Assembly: GCA_934394985.1 (NCBI GenBank)
Contig: CAKRRF010000004.1
Coordinates: 51,846 to 115,845, forward strand
Direction: 5' to 3'
Source of the DNA: an uncultured Marvinbryantia sp.
Lineage (GTDB): Bacteria > Bacillota > Clostridia > Lachnospirales > Lachnospiraceae
DNA: 64,000 nucleotides
This document shows positions 34,010 through 43,080 of this stretch, piece after piece. Both the position numbers and the translations under genes were made by a program. Each line of letters starts with the position of its first letter. Positions within the stretch are counted from its first letter, which is position 1. The notes under the pieces are model-generated. The model was not told the origin of the DNA and did no database searches. It was given only the letters and a program-made list of their open reading frames with translations.

Positions 34010-35370
34010 AGATTTCATTTGAGCATGATCTGTCACATAATTATGTGATACCGGAAGCAGAGGGAGAATACGGAATCTGTCAGGAAACAGAATATGAAGT
34101 ACATATGCTGGAGGAGAATCACATACCGGGATTTATGAACTGTGTGCGAAAGAAAATTAATGGAAAAAACCTGTATTATTATGAGATTACATCGCGTCAG
34201 TCTCTGGCACAGATTTGTGAAAATGAGTCTTTATCTGCTGTGCACATTCAAATGCTTTTAGGTTGTCTGTATCAGGCACTACAGCAGATGGATCCCTATC
34301 TTTTAGATGGAAATAAAATCGTATTAGAGCCGGAACTGATTTATCTGGATATTGAATCACGAGAAGCGGTGTTTTGCTATTGGCCGTTTTGCGGGAAAAC
34401 CATTCAAGATTCGTTTCGGATGTTTGCATCCTATCTGTTGTACCATCTGGAGCAGGGGGATACAGAAGCAGTGCTGATGATGTATGAAATCAACCGGAAG
34501 GTACAGGAAAAAAATTATGCACTGATGGATCTGCTGCAGAAAAAAATACAGCCATTGTGTGCAGAAGTGCAGAAAGAAAACATACCACCGGATGGAACAG
34601 GGCAGAATGAAAGAGAACAAAAAAAGGAGCCATTGATAACAGCGGAACAGGACAATTCCAAGGAAGAGCAACAGAATAAAAAGGTGCAGAAGAAAGAAAA
34701 GCGAATATATATACATAAGGAAAATCAAAAAAAGAAAAAGGAAAAGTCGGAAAACAGGTGGAATCTGACAGCCGGTGTGGTGTTTCTGGTAGTGCTGGGA
34801 ATTGTGGGTATTGCGGCACGTATGGAACTTCTGACGATTACCCAGGCAGGAGGAATTGCATTTCTTATGATCGGAGGAATGGCTTATGTACTGTCTCCGG
34901 AAAAAAGAGGAAAGAGAAAAAAAGAAAAGGAAAAAAAGCTTCAGAAAACGGAGCAGCAGGAGCTGGCAAAAATCAACTGGGAGATGCCGGAACATATTCC
35001 GACAGCCAGAGAACAGGAAGAACTGGTCGGAGCAACCACCGTGCTCTGGGATGGTGGAGAAGCGTATCAGCCCCATCTGACTCTGATCAGTATGAATACA
35101 AGGGAACGTAATAATGTGGTACTGTTAAATGACAGTTACCTGATTGGAAAACTGAAGTCAAAGGTAGATATTTATATTGATGATGCGTCTGTCAGCCGGA
35201 TTCATGCAAAAATAGAAAAAGAAAACGAAGAATATTATCTGTGCGATATGAACTCTACAAATGGAACATTTCTGAATGGAAGACGGCTGGGAATTCATGA
35301 AAAGGTTGCAATTCATGTTTCGGATGAGATCACATTCGCGGATCTTGGCTATTATGTGGGAAATTGTTGA
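34006..35370 (+). CDS. DUF6382/FHA domain membrane protein
   Basis: A 454-residue protein ending the Tad operon. Residues 1-185 form the DUF6382 domain (a kinase-like-fold relative by its layout), followed by a long Lys/Glu/Gln-rich linker (~185-250). Two transmembrane helices come next (TAGVVFLVVLGIVGIAA and AGGIAFLMIGGMAYVLS), then another charged linker and a C-terminal FHA domain. The FHA core is LIGKLKSKVDIYIDDASVSRIHAKI and NSTNGTFLNGRRL, with the phospho-Thr-binding Ser-Arg and Asn residues. FHA proteins read Ser/Thr phosphorylation, so pilus assembly may be tied to a Ser/Thr kinase; none is encoded here. Confidence 0.85.
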   Translation: MKISFEHDLSHNYVIPEAEGEYGICQETEYEVHMLEENHIPGFMNCVRKKINGKNLYYYEITSRQSLAQICENESLSAVHIQMLLGCLYQALQQMDPYLLDGNKIVLEPELIYLDIESREAVFCYWPFCGKTIQDSFRMFASYLLYHLEQGDTEAVLMMYEINRKVQEKNYALMDLLQKKIQPLCAEVQKENIPPDGTGQNEREQKKEPLITAEQDNSKEEQQNKKVQKKEKRIYIHKENQKKKKEKSENRWNLTAGVVFLVVLGIVGIAARMELLTITQAGGIAFLMIGGMAYVLSPEKRGKRKKEKEKKLQKTEQQELAKINWEMPEHIPTAREQEELVGATTVLWDGGEAYQPHLTLISMNTRERNNVVLLNDSYLIGKLKSKVDIYIDDASVSRIHAKIEKENEEYYLCDMNSTNGTFLNGRRLGIHEKVAIHVSDEITFADLGYYVGNC

Positions 35371-35377
35371 AATCTCC

Positions 35378-35406
35378 TTGCCTGAAAAAAATGAAAATGA
35401 TATGAT
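35378..35406 (+). promoter_or_regulatory. Promoter of MTA/SAH nucleosidase gene
   Basis: TTGCCT (35378-35383), 17-bp spacer, TATGAT (35401-35406), 81 bases before the start codon and directly after the Tad operon stop. No terminator is seen between, so Tad transcripts may run through. Confidence 0.6.
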
Positions 35407-35487
35407 AAATACAGTGTGGTACAGCAAGATATTCTGTACCTGAGTCTGGATGAAGGGATTACAAAGAAGAGAAAGACAGGAGAAGAT

Positions 35488-36192
35488 ATGAAGAAAATAG
35501 GTATTATCGGAGCAATGGAAGTGGAAGTGGCTTCTTTAAAAAGTGCCATGAAGGTCGGAAGAATGTTGAAAAAAGCCCAGATGGAGTTCCTGGAAGGAGA
35601 ACTGGAAGGGTGTCAGGTAGTAGTAGTAAGAAGCGGAATCGGAAAAGTAAATGCAGCAGTCTGTACACAGATTCTGGTAGATGAGTTTGGTGTGGATGGA
35701 GTGATTAATACCGGAATTGCAGGATCTCTGAAAGCAGAGATTAATATCGGAGATATTGTGTTATCTACCGATGTGCTGCATCATGATATGGATGCTACCG
35801 GATTTGGTTATCCGTTGGGACAGATTCCACAAATGGGTGCTTTCTCATTTCAGGCAGATGAACAGATGAGAGCACTGGCGAAAGAGGTATGTGAAGAAGT
35901 AAATCCGGAAATCCGTGTATTTGAAGGAAGAATCGTCAGCGGAGACCAGTTTGTTTCCAGCAGGGAAGTAAAGAATAAGATTAAGGAAAATTTTGATGGC
36001 TACTGTACCGAAATGGAAGGTGCAGCGATTGCTCAGACGGCATATCTGAATCAGGTTCCGTTTGTGATTATCCGTGCTATTTCTGATAAAGCAGATGACA
36101 GTGCTACGATGGACTATCCGACTTTTGAAAAACAGGCGGTGGAACACAGTGTACGTTTAACCCGTGGATTCTTAAACAGAATTCAGAAATAA
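35488..36192 (+). CDS. mtnN: 5'-methylthioadenosine/S-adenosylhomocysteine nucleosidase
   Basis: A 234-residue nucleoside phosphorylase-fold enzyme cleaving MTA and SAH to adenine plus the thioribose derivative, a step in SAM recycling. It begins IGIIGAMEVEVASLK with the catalytic Glu of the family at residue ~12. It has VVRSGIGKVNAAVCTQ, and EMEGAAIAQTAYLNQVPFVIIRAISDKAD with the catalytic Asp. Length equals the family norm (~230). The start was set at ATG 35488 behind CAGGAGAAG. Flanked by a promoter and a strong terminator, it is an independent unit. Confidence 0.95.
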   Translation: MKKIGIIGAMEVEVASLKSAMKVGRMLKKAQMEFLEGELEGCQVVVVRSGIGKVNAAVCTQILVDEFGVDGVINTGIAGSLKAEINIGDIVLSTDVLHHDMDATGFGYPLGQIPQMGAFSFQADEQMRALAKEVCEEVNPEIRVFEGRIVSGDQFVSSREVKNKIKENFDGYCTEMEGAAIAQTAYLNQVPFVIIRAISDKADDSATMDYPTFEKQAVEHSVRLTRGFLNRIQK

Positions 36193-36251
36193 CATGAAGC
36201 AGATTATTTCTGAAGAAACATGAATAAGTTCAGAATAAAAGTAAACCTGAG

Positions 36252-36284
36252 AAGCCCATAAACGCGCAGTTTATGGGCTTTTTT
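36252..36284 (+). terminator. Intrinsic terminator after mtnN
   Basis: Perfect 12-bp stem AAGCCCATAAAC/GTTTATGGGCTT (36252-36263 with 36269-36280), 5-nt loop, TTTTTT tail. Confidence 0.9.
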
Positions 36285-36401
36285 GACGAACGATTTTACT
36301 TTGCAAATCGAAAAAATTGATTTATACTCTGCAATTAACAGGAGCGGGGACCGTGCCCGGGGAGAAGGGAACTGCGTCTGAAAAAAAGAAAGGGGATCAC
36401 T

Positions 36402-37184
36402 ATGATACATACGATTTTACAATCAAAAGTGTTACTCTATTTGATGACAGCAACAGGTTTGCTTGGATTACTTTGCCAGATAATCGGAAACAGATGTTAC
36501 AGACAGTTTATACGGGAAGCATCCGATGCACAACCGGAAAAGGGAGAATTTATGAAACGAATGCGATACCGTTTTCAGATTGCAAGTCGTTGTTGCAAAG
36601 GAAACGTGAATCTGCCGGTTTTTGTACAAAAAATGCTGTTGGATTATAAATATAAAAAACTAACCCTGCATCAGTGGAGGAGACAGGCACTTGGCTGGTA
36701 TCTTGGAACAATGGCTATTGCAGCAGCGGGAATCCGGTACTATCAGTTGCAGCATAATCAGGAAAATCTGACGATGATGATACAAGGAATGGCAGCTGTT
36801 ACCGTAGCGAGTGCAGTGATGGTATTTTGGTGTGACAGTCGTTACAAAGAAAAAAGATTGTTGATCCAGATGCAGGATTATCTGAGCCATTCCGGAATAG
36901 CGACAGACGTCGGGGAGGAAAGTGTTGAAGAATGGAAAGAAGTGCAGGATATGGGTATCGGAACAGGAAAACGGCGGCAGGAAAAAGCATATGATTCGAA
37001 AGCACAGAGAGAAAAACGGCAGCTTCAGGACAGCCTTGTCAGAATAAAGAGCGGAGAAAAGGAAACAGCGGCAGATGTGGAAAAAGACTGGAATAAAGAA
37101 CGAAACAGGGAGATCTTGAAGCAAATGGATGCGAAGGAACAGGAACGCATTATACGGGAGGTGCTGGCGGAATTTTTGGCTTGA
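36402..37184 (+). CDS. Hypothetical membrane protein with charged C-terminal tail
   Basis: A 260-residue protein I cannot assign to a family. An N-terminal helix (VLLYLMTATGLLGLLCQII) is followed by a Cys/Arg-rich loop, then two more helices (ALGWYLGTMAIAAAGIRYY and MMIQGMAAVTVASAVMVFW). The last ~110 residues form a highly charged cytoplasmic helix, probably coiled coil, with many Lys/Glu and Gln. ATG 36402 follows AAAGGGGA. A weak promoter TTGCAA-16-TATACT (36301-36328) is plausible. The downstream dehydrogenase starts 80 bases later; no functional link is evident. Confidence 0.7.
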   Translation: MIHTILQSKVLLYLMTATGLLGLLCQIIGNRCYRQFIREASDAQPEKGEFMKRMRYRFQIASRCCKGNVNLPVFVQKMLLDYKYKKLTLHQWRRQALGWYLGTMAIAAAGIRYYQLQHNQENLTMMIQGMAAVTVASAVMVFWCDSRYKEKRLLIQMQDYLSHSGIATDVGEESVEEWKEVQDMGIGTGKRRQEKAYDSKAQREKRQLQDSLVRIKSGEKETAADVEKDWNKERNREILKQMDAKEQERIIREVLAEFLA

Positions 37185-37264
37185 AAAGGAAGAAGTTACT
37201 TGCTAAACTGAAGAACATATAAAGACAGCCACCGGAAAAAAGGCAGTGAAGGGAGAAACAAAAG

Positions 37265-38221
37265 ATGAAGATTGTGATACTGGAGGCAGATTCACTGGGA
37301 CAGGATGTGGATTTGAAAGCTTTTGAAAAACTTGGTGATGTGATGCTCTATGGACAATCCAATGTACAGGATACACCGGAGAAAATAAAGGATGCAGAGA
37401 TTATTATTGTGAATAAGGTGCCGATGAATGCACAGACGCTTGATAAAGCGAAAAATCTGAAGATGATTGCGCTTACAGCAACCGGTTACAATATTGTAGA
37501 TAAGGCATATACAGACAGCCGGAATATAGCAGTTGCCAATGTAAGAGGATATTCTACAGAATCTGTGGCACAGCATACCTTTGCACTGGCTCTTTATCTG
37601 GTGAATCAGCTGGCATATTATGACAGTTATGTAAAAAGCGGAGAATACGTAAAGTCTGATATCTTCAGCCATTTTGATAAAAAAATATTTGAGCTGTCGG
37701 GGAAGACCTGGGGAATTGTGGGATTGGGTGCAATTGGCAAAAAAGTTGCACAGATCGCACAAAGCTTTGGATGCAGGGTGATATATTATTCTACGGCCGG
37801 CAAAAATCATAATCAGGAGTATCAGAATGTGGATCTGGACACACTTTTGACCACATCTGATATTATCTCTTTGCATGCACCTTTAAGTGCTGCGACAGAG
37901 AATTTTATGAATCTGGAAAAGTTTCAGAAAATGAAATCTTCATCCATTCTGATTAATGTGGCCAGAGGACCGATTGTCAATGAAAAAGATCTGGTGACTG
38001 CATTAAAAGAAGGCATGATTGCCGGAGCGGGTCTGGATGTGATATCTGTGGAGCCGATGAAGGCAGATAACCCACTGCTGGAGATTCAGGACAGTGGAAA
38101 ACTGATTGTAACCCCACATATTGCGTGGGCAACCGGAGAGGCCAGACAGAGGGTGGCAGATGAGACATATCTGAATATCGAGGCATTCATGAAAGGGGAG
38201 AAGAGAAATCTGATTCCGTAA
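37265..38221 (+). CDS. D-2-hydroxyacid dehydrogenase family protein
   Basis: A 318-residue NAD(P)-dependent dehydrogenase that reduces 2-keto acids (glycerate/lactate-type) or the reverse. The cofactor motif is WGIVGLGAIGKKVAQIAQSFG at ~143-163 (shown in part: GLGAIGK). The catalytic triad is Arg in NVARGPIVNE, Glu in ISVEPM and His in TPHIAWAT. The substrate-domain start KIVILEADSLG and the VRGYSTESVAQHTFALAL block match glycerate dehydrogenase/hydroxypyruvate reductase-type members. It has a good AAGGGAG site and a terminator after it. The exact keto acid is not fixed. Confidence 0.9.
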   Translation: MKIVILEADSLGQDVDLKAFEKLGDVMLYGQSNVQDTPEKIKDAEIIIVNKVPMNAQTLDKAKNLKMIALTATGYNIVDKAYTDSRNIAVANVRGYSTESVAQHTFALALYLVNQLAYYDSYVKSGEYVKSDIFSHFDKKIFELSGKTWGIVGLGAIGKKVAQIAQSFGCRVIYYSTAGKNHNQEYQNVDLDTLLTTSDIISLHAPLSAATENFMNLEKFQKMKSSSILINVARGPIVNEKDLVTALKEGMIAGAGLDVISVEPMKADNPLLEIQDSGKLIVTPHIAWATGEARQRVADETYLNIEAFMKGEKRNLIP

Positions 38222-38272
38222 CCAGGTGCGTGGGTGCATCAGGTATGGAAAAGAAAGAGTCTCAGGAATAAA

Positions 38273-38335
38273 AAATCCGGCAGGAAGCAGTTGTCAGAAA
38301 AAGCTGACGAACATACTTCTTGCCGGATTTTGTAT
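38273..38335. terminator. Terminator between convergent genes
   Basis: A 15-bp stem AAATCCGGCAGGAAG with CTTCTTGCCGGATTT (38273-38287 with 38316-38330, one G-U) encloses a second small GTCAG/CTGAC hairpin and is followed by TTGTATTT. A-rich bases on the left allow it to work for the minus-strand gene as well. Confidence 0.8.
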
Positions 38336-38345
38336 TTCTGAATGT

Positions 38346-38609
38346 CTAATCTTCCTCAATAACATGAAGCTCCAGAAAATCAAATTCGATTTCTTCTATG
38401 AAATTGTCCTGCCGGAATTTCGTAGAACTGTGCTTTTGGAATTCACGGATATTGGAGTCCAGCCAGATCGGTTTGCCAAGATCAAAAACCAGACAGATTT
38501 CATCCAGAGCATGGAAGATTTTATGTGTTCTTGTATCGTCTGAATTATCTTCGATGGTAGTGTCTTTCAGAAGATGGTTATCTTTCCATATTTTTCCCCA
38601 AATACGCAT
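38346..38609 (-). CDS. Small conserved hypothetical protein
   Basis: An 87-residue acidic protein beginning MRIWGKIWKDNHLLKDTTIED. No transmembrane helix, Cys pair or known motif is seen; the C-terminus is very acidic (FIEEIEFDFLELHVIEED). The ribosome site AAAGGA lies 6 bases before the ATG, and it ends just before a bidirectional terminator, both supporting a real gene. Small proteins with this start occur in Lachnospiraceae as far as I recall, without known function. Confidence 0.65.
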   Translation of the reverse strand: MRIWGKIWKDNHLLKDTTIEDNSDDTRTHKIFHALDEICLVFDLGKPIWLDSNIREFQKHSSTKFRQDNFIEEIEFDFLELHVIEED

Positions 38610-38689
38610 AAAAAATCCTTTCTGTATAGTACGGATCCGAACCCGTAACCCTGCTGGGTAAAGAAACGGAACAGACCGTATGATCAGTT

Positions 38690-38778
38690 AGAAGATTCCG
38701 ATTCGGAAGTATTTGAACGCAGATCGCGAAGCAACTGCGTTCATGAGCAAGTAGCGAAGCGGATTGCGAATGTCCGCT
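38690..38778 (-). repeat. Cluster of extragenic palindromes downstream of beta-lactamase-like gene
   Basis: Immediately after the minus-strand stop codon are AGCGGA/TCCGCT (about 38757-38780), AACGCAG-N12-CTGCGTT (38714-38739) with TCGCGA in its loop, and TTCCGATTCGGAA (about 38696-38708). GC-rich palindromes in a row without a T tract suggest a REP-like element or mRNA 3'-end stabiliser rather than a simple terminator. Confidence 0.45.
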
Positions 38779-39939
38779 TTACTCCAGTGGCAGCAATGTC
38801 TCACTGTCTACTTCCATAATCGGCTGTGTAAACCAGTTATAAACCATGGAGGAGATTTCACGGATATGGTCTACTGCCGAACCGGTATCGGTCAGGCTGG
38901 TAGACAGGATACAGAAAATATAATCTCCATTTGGAGTATAAATAATCGCGGTATCATTTTCCGTATCATCGACTTCTCCGGTTTTATGGGAAATATGAGC
39001 ACCTTCCGGAAGACCGGCAGGAATTTTGTAATTTACTTCCTGATTATTCAAAAGATTCTCAAATCGGTAAGATGCATAGTGAGAAACCAGTTCCCGGTTG
39101 TAGATCATTTCCAGCAGCTTTCCACAGTCAGCAGCAGAAGTTTCATTTATTCTTCCATCAGATACCCAGAGACTTGGATCGGCAATGCCGTTTACCTGAA
39201 TAGTATTGGTAAATCCCATCCGCTGAATAAAATCATTGACTTTCGCCAGCCCTGTCTGAAAATCTCCGGATTCGTCACAGAAGCTGCGAACCAGTACATT
39301 AGAAGATTCGTTATCGCTGACAGTGATCATTTCATGGAGCGCATGAGTAATGGTATCTGTTTCGGTCAATTCTCCATTCTCAATCAGTTCCAGGGTGGCG
39401 CCTGCAATATAAAGCTTAATCAGGCTGGCAGATTGCATGGCATGTTCATTGATCTCCATGGTATTGCCATTTTTCAAATCTTTTAAGTATACACTCCAGT
39501 CACCCTGATAATCAGAAAGCATTGAGGTGATACGTGTCTGGAGGGCATCCCAGTTCATGCGGATGCGCCAGGCCCGTCCGCTGCGGTTGCGAAGTATCAT
39601 TCCGTCAGAGGTGATCTGAGGAATTGGTATATGATTTAATTTATTCAGTGTAAAAGAACCAAGATCGAGATAGCGTGGCATATCACCAAATAACTGATCC
39701 AGCTCTTGATCCGAAAGCGCATGCCAGTCAGATGGCAGAGCGTCCGGAACATCTACAAGATTGTCAGATGCAGAAGAGTCAGACTCTGAATCTGAGGATA
39801 CCTCGGATAATTCTTCCGTCTGCACCGGAAAGTCAGGCCAGGAGATGGCAGTATCGGCAGAGAAAACATGGCAGCCAAGACTGGCAGCAATGGATAGGAT
39901 ACTGCCGCAGAGTGCAGAAACTATGTGTTTTTTTATCAT
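38779..39939 (-). CDS. Exported class A beta-lactamase-like serine hydrolase
   Basis: A 386-residue protein with a Sec signal (KKHIVSALCGSILSIAASLG). An acidic Ser/Asp-rich linker (~30-70) follows, then a ~90-residue extension, then a penicillin-binding/beta-lactamase fold. Active-site motifs are SASLIKLY (SxxK), SDNESSN (SDN) and HKTGEV (KTG), in the proper order and spacing. It lacks an obvious Glu166-type omega-loop match, so it may be a beta-lactamase-related DD-peptidase or esterase rather than a resistance enzyme. ATG 39939 follows AAGGGATG. The signal has a Cys (SLGC), but the lipobox is poor. It is divergent from the corrinoid adenosyltransferase. Confidence 0.82.
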   Translation of the reverse strand: MIKKHIVSALCGSILSIAASLGCHVFSADTAISWPDFPVQTEELSEVSSDSESDSSASDNLVDVPDALPSDWHALSDQELDQLFGDMPRYLDLGSFTLNKLNHIPIPQITSDGMILRNRSGRAWRIRMNWDALQTRITSMLSDYQGDWSVYLKDLKNGNTMEINEHAMQSASLIKLYIAGATLELIENGELTETDTITHALHEMITVSDNESSNVLVRSFCDESGDFQTGLAKVNDFIQRMGFTNTIQVNGIADPSLWVSDGRINETSAADCGKLLEMIYNRELVSHYASYRFENLLNNQEVNYKIPAGLPEGAHISHKTGEVDDTENDTAIIYTPNGDYIFCILSTSLTDTGSAVDHIREISSMVYNWFTQPIMEVDSETLLPLE

Positions 39940-40083
39940 GTTCAGTTCATCCCTTCGAAGGTGGTTTGTGTTATATCTCATTTATCTTACACGAAAGAAA
40001 AAAGTTTGTAAACAAATTTGAGAAGTTACCAGAATTTTATGGTATACTAAAAGCTATGTGAAGATGAAGGAGGAAAACTGACA

Positions 40084-40620
40084 ATGGGAAAAGCAACAAC
40101 AGGTTTGATTCACATTTACTGTGGTAATGGAAAAGGAAAAACCACAACGGGTATGGGGTTATGTACAAGAGCAGCCGGATATGGATATAAGGTACTGATT
40201 TATCAGTTTATGAAAAATAATAAAACCAGTGAAAGAAAAATTCTGGAGAATGTGGACAATGTCACCTGGATCGACGGACTGGAGCAAGAAAAATTCAGTT
40301 TTCAGATGACAGAAGAAGAAAAGGCACAACGGAAGGTTTTTTATGGTGAACAGTTAAAAAAGGTCACAAAAGAGGCCGTGGACGGAGACTATGATGTGAT
40401 GTTTCTGGATGAGGCTATCTACACGATCCGGGCAGGGCTTCTGGATGAGGCAATGTTACTGGATTTCCTGGATCATAAACCAGAAAAACTGGAAGTAATT
40501 CTGACTGGCCAGGATCCATCTGAGGAATTGATCAAACGTGCGGATTATGTATCAGAAATCTGCATGAGAAAGCATCCTTTTGAAAAAGGAATACCTGCCC
40601 GTCCGGGAATTGAGCGGTAA
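40084..40620 (+). CDS. cobO: Cob(I)yrinic acid a,c-diamide adenosyltransferase (CobA/BtuR type)
   Basis: A 178-residue P-loop enzyme attaching the adenosyl group to reduced corrinoids. The Walker A is YCGNGKGKTTTGMGL (residues ~12-26). The family blocks VLIYQFMKNNKTSE, FLDEAIYTIRAGLL (Walker-B-like Asp-Glu) and ILTGQDPSEELIKRADYVSEI follow. Length is normal. It has a strong AAGGAGG. It provides adenosylcobalamin for salvage or synthesis; the methyltransferase genes 3 kb downstream suggest corrinoid use in this region, though those need methyl- rather than adenosyl-cobalamin. It is apparently a single-gene unit. Confidence 0.92.
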   Translation: MGKATTGLIHIYCGNGKGKTTTGMGLCTRAAGYGYKVLIYQFMKNNKTSERKILENVDNVTWIDGLEQEKFSFQMTEEEKAQRKVFYGEQLKKVTKEAVDGDYDVMFLDEAIYTIRAGLLDEAMLLDFLDHKPEKLEVILTGQDPSEELIKRADYVSEICMRKHPFEKGIPARPGIER

Positions 40621-40691
40621 CAGAAATCGTGACAGAAGACAAGCTGTCAGGGTAAAGAGATGCGAATTTAGTAAAATCAGGAGAAACAGCA

Positions 40692-41918
40692 ATGAGAGCA
40701 TATGAGAGACTTTTGAATTATGTAAAGATTTATACTACCAGTGATGAGGAAAGTGGTGCCACACCATCAGCGGAAAGAGAGTTTGATCTGGCGAATCTGC
40801 TTGTGGAAGAATTAAAAGAAATTGGTGTGGAAAATGTCAGAATCACAGAGGAATGTTATGTTTATGGGGAAATACCGGCTACTCCGGGCATGGAAAAAGT
40901 ACCGGCACTGGGATTCATTGCCCATATGGATACTGCTCCAGACTTCAGCGGAGAAGGGGTAAAGCCGCAGATTGTAGGAGACTATGATGGCTCAGATATC
41001 AGGCTGGGGGACAGCGGACGCGTGTTAAGTCCGAAAGCATTCCCAGACCTGGAAAAATTAAAAGGAAGAACCCTGATTACCACAGATGGAACAACGCTTC
41101 TGGGCGCAGATGATAAGGCCGGTATTGCGGAGATTATGACCATGGCAGAACAGATCATCAAAGAAAATATAGCGCATGGAAAAATCTGTATTGCCTTCAC
41201 ACCGGATGAAGAGATCGGAGAGGGTGCGGATCATTTTGATGTGGATGGATTTGGAGCAAAATACGCATATACAGTAGATGGCGGAGCAGAAAATGAAATC
41301 GAATATGAAAATTTCAATGCAGCAGGTGCGGAGGTGGAGATCACCGGTCTTTCCGTACATCCGGGAGACAGTAAAGATACGATGATCAATGCAGCTCTGG
41401 TAGCAATGGAATTTAATCAGATGCTTCCGGCAGGAGAAACTCCAAGAGGTACGAAAGGATACGAAGGATTTTTCCATCTGACAGATATGAGCGGAGATGT
41501 GTCGAATGCTTCTTTATCTTATATCATTCGTGATCACGATGCAGTTCATTTTGAGATTCGAAAAGAACAGATGCAGCATATAGCAGATCTGCTGAATGAA
41601 AAATATGGAGCAGGTACCATAAAGCTGTCCATAAAAGAACAGTATCGCAATATGAGAGAAAAGATCGAAGAATGTATGTTCCTGATCGACTACGCCAAAG
41701 AAGCCGTGCAGGCATCCGGTCTTCAACCGGAGACAATCGCTATCCGCGGTGGCACAGACGGAGCCAGACTTTCGTTCATGGGGCTGCCATGCCCGAATCT
41801 GGGAACCGGCGGTTATGCTTTTCATGGACCATTTGAGCATATTACCACGGAAGGTATGGATGCAGTAGTGGAAAACCTGAAGGGCATCATCCGGGCATTC
41901 GGAGAAAAGGCAGTATGA
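40692..41918 (+). CDS. pepT: Peptidase T (tripeptide aminopeptidase)
   Basis: A 408-residue M20 zinc peptidase that removes N-terminal residues from tripeptides. Metal-site motifs: GFIAHMDTAPDFSG (His, Asp), LGADDKAGIAEIM (bridging Asp), AFTPDEEIGEGADHFD (catalytic Glu), YTVDGG and the late GGYAFHGPFEHITTEGM (His). Length and order match PepT. It has CAGGAG upstream and overlaps tadA by 4 bases, so both form an operon of housekeeping functions. Confidence 0.95.
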   Translation: MRAYERLLNYVKIYTTSDEESGATPSAEREFDLANLLVEELKEIGVENVRITEECYVYGEIPATPGMEKVPALGFIAHMDTAPDFSGEGVKPQIVGDYDGSDIRLGDSGRVLSPKAFPDLEKLKGRTLITTDGTTLLGADDKAGIAEIMTMAEQIIKENIAHGKICIAFTPDEEIGEGADHFDVDGFGAKYAYTVDGGAENEIEYENFNAAGAEVEITGLSVHPGDSKDTMINAALVAMEFNQMLPAGETPRGTKGYEGFFHLTDMSGDVSNASLSYIIRDHDAVHFEIRKEQMQHIADLLNEKYGAGTIKLSIKEQYRNMREKIEECMFLIDYAKEAVQASGLQPETIAIRGGTDGARLSFMGLPCPNLGTGGYAFHGPFEHITTEGMDAVVENLKGIIRAFGEKAV

Positions 41919-42391
41919 CGGAACAGGAAAGATTCATGAAAGAAGCAATCAGACAGGCCAGAAAGGCTTATCTGCTGGAGGAAGTACCGATAGGGTGCGT
42001 TATTGTGCATGACGGAAAAATCATTGCAAGAGGTTATAATCGGAGGAATACAGATAAAAATACGCTTTCTCATGCAGAACTGATTGCGATTCGCAAAGCA
42101 GCAAAGAAGCTGGGAGACTGGAGACTGGAAGAATGCACCATGTATGTGACTCTGGAACCATGTCAGATGTGCGCCGGTGCCATGATGCAGGCCAGGCTGA
42201 CGGAAGCAGTCATCGGCTGTATGAATCCAAAAGCAGGATGTGCCGGATCCGTATTGAATATTCTGGAAATGGATGGCTTTAATCATAAGGTGCAGGTGAC
42301 AAGAGGTGTTCTGGAAGAAGAATGTAGTCAGATGATGAGCCAGTTTTTCCGGGAACTGCGGGAAAAGAAGAAAGCAGCCCGCAGTTCCTGA
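41915..42391 (+). CDS. tadA: tRNA-specific adenosine deaminase
   Basis: A 158-residue zinc deaminase converting A34 to inosine in tRNA-Arg(ACG). The zinc and catalytic motif is SHAELIAI (HAE) with the Cys pair in VTLEPCQMCAGAMMQAR (PCxxC). The DPKAG-like stretch reads GCMNPKAGCAGSVLNIL and the C-terminal QFFRELREKKK helix binds tRNA. Start overlaps pepT (ATGA). Family length is typical (~150-160). Confidence 0.95.
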   Translation: MTEQERFMKEAIRQARKAYLLEEVPIGCVIVHDGKIIARGYNRRNTDKNTLSHAELIAIRKAAKKLGDWRLEECTMYVTLEPCQMCAGAMMQARLTEAVIGCMNPKAGCAGSVLNILEMDGFNHKVQVTRGVLEEECSQMMSQFFRELREKKKAARSS

Positions 42392-42416
42392 AAAGGAAAA
42401 GAATACAGATGGGAGG

Positions 42417-42961
42417 TTACTCAGGAAGAGTCTGACCTTCCATTTTTTTATTTGTTTCCATAAGAATTTTGCCACCCAGGCAGGAAATATTCACCATGCC
42501 GATAGCAATGACATAAAAGATTCCGGCAAGAGTCAGAGACAGTACATAGGAACCGCGTATATCTGCCAGTCCGGCATAAATAGTATGGGAAAACGCACCG
42601 GTCAGAGCAAAGGCAATCATAACGATAGAGTTAATCTGACTGAAGTCCTTTTTCCCCCAAATTTCTCGTGCTACCTGTGGGGAAATAACCAAGGTCTGGC
42701 AAATGTCAATGCCATACATGGCACAACCAACATACATCAGAAAACTATGACCACAGGTTGCAAGAAAAAAAGCACCCGGACCGCCGATCGTGCTATATAA
42801 AGTAGCAGAGAGGCGTACTCCGATCTTGTCGCATAGAATTCCAAGTGGTACATTGGCAATTAACTGCATGACCATGCAGATACTTACATCAAATACGATG
42901 GACATCATAATGCAGCAGCCAGGATAACCCAGCAATAATGAAATTTTTTGTTTGTCTTCAT
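42417..42961 (-). pseudogene. MFS transporter remnant (internal deletion plus frameshift)
   Basis: From ATG 42961, behind GGGGG, the frame reads MKTNKKFHYCWVILAAAL, a normal MFS N-terminus with the first helix. It then hits TGA after 18 codons. A second frame, open from 42935 to 42417, continues with MMSIVFDVSICMVMQLIANV, LGILCDKIGVR (loop motif) and four more helices, i.e. the C-terminal half of an OFA/MFS-type permease. So about half of the gene, between helix 1 and helix 7 or 8, is deleted and the join is out of frame. It lies beside the methyltransferase locus and was probably its transporter. A truncated functional product is unlikely. Confidence 0.72.
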
Positions 42962-43080
42962 AATAAAAACCCCCTGTTTTTATCTGATGTATTATGTTTG
43001 CAGTATAAAGCTTTTTATGAAGACGTCCTATATGTGAAAAATCCCAAAAGTGAGAAAAAAGATTGCAGGTACCTGGAAAG

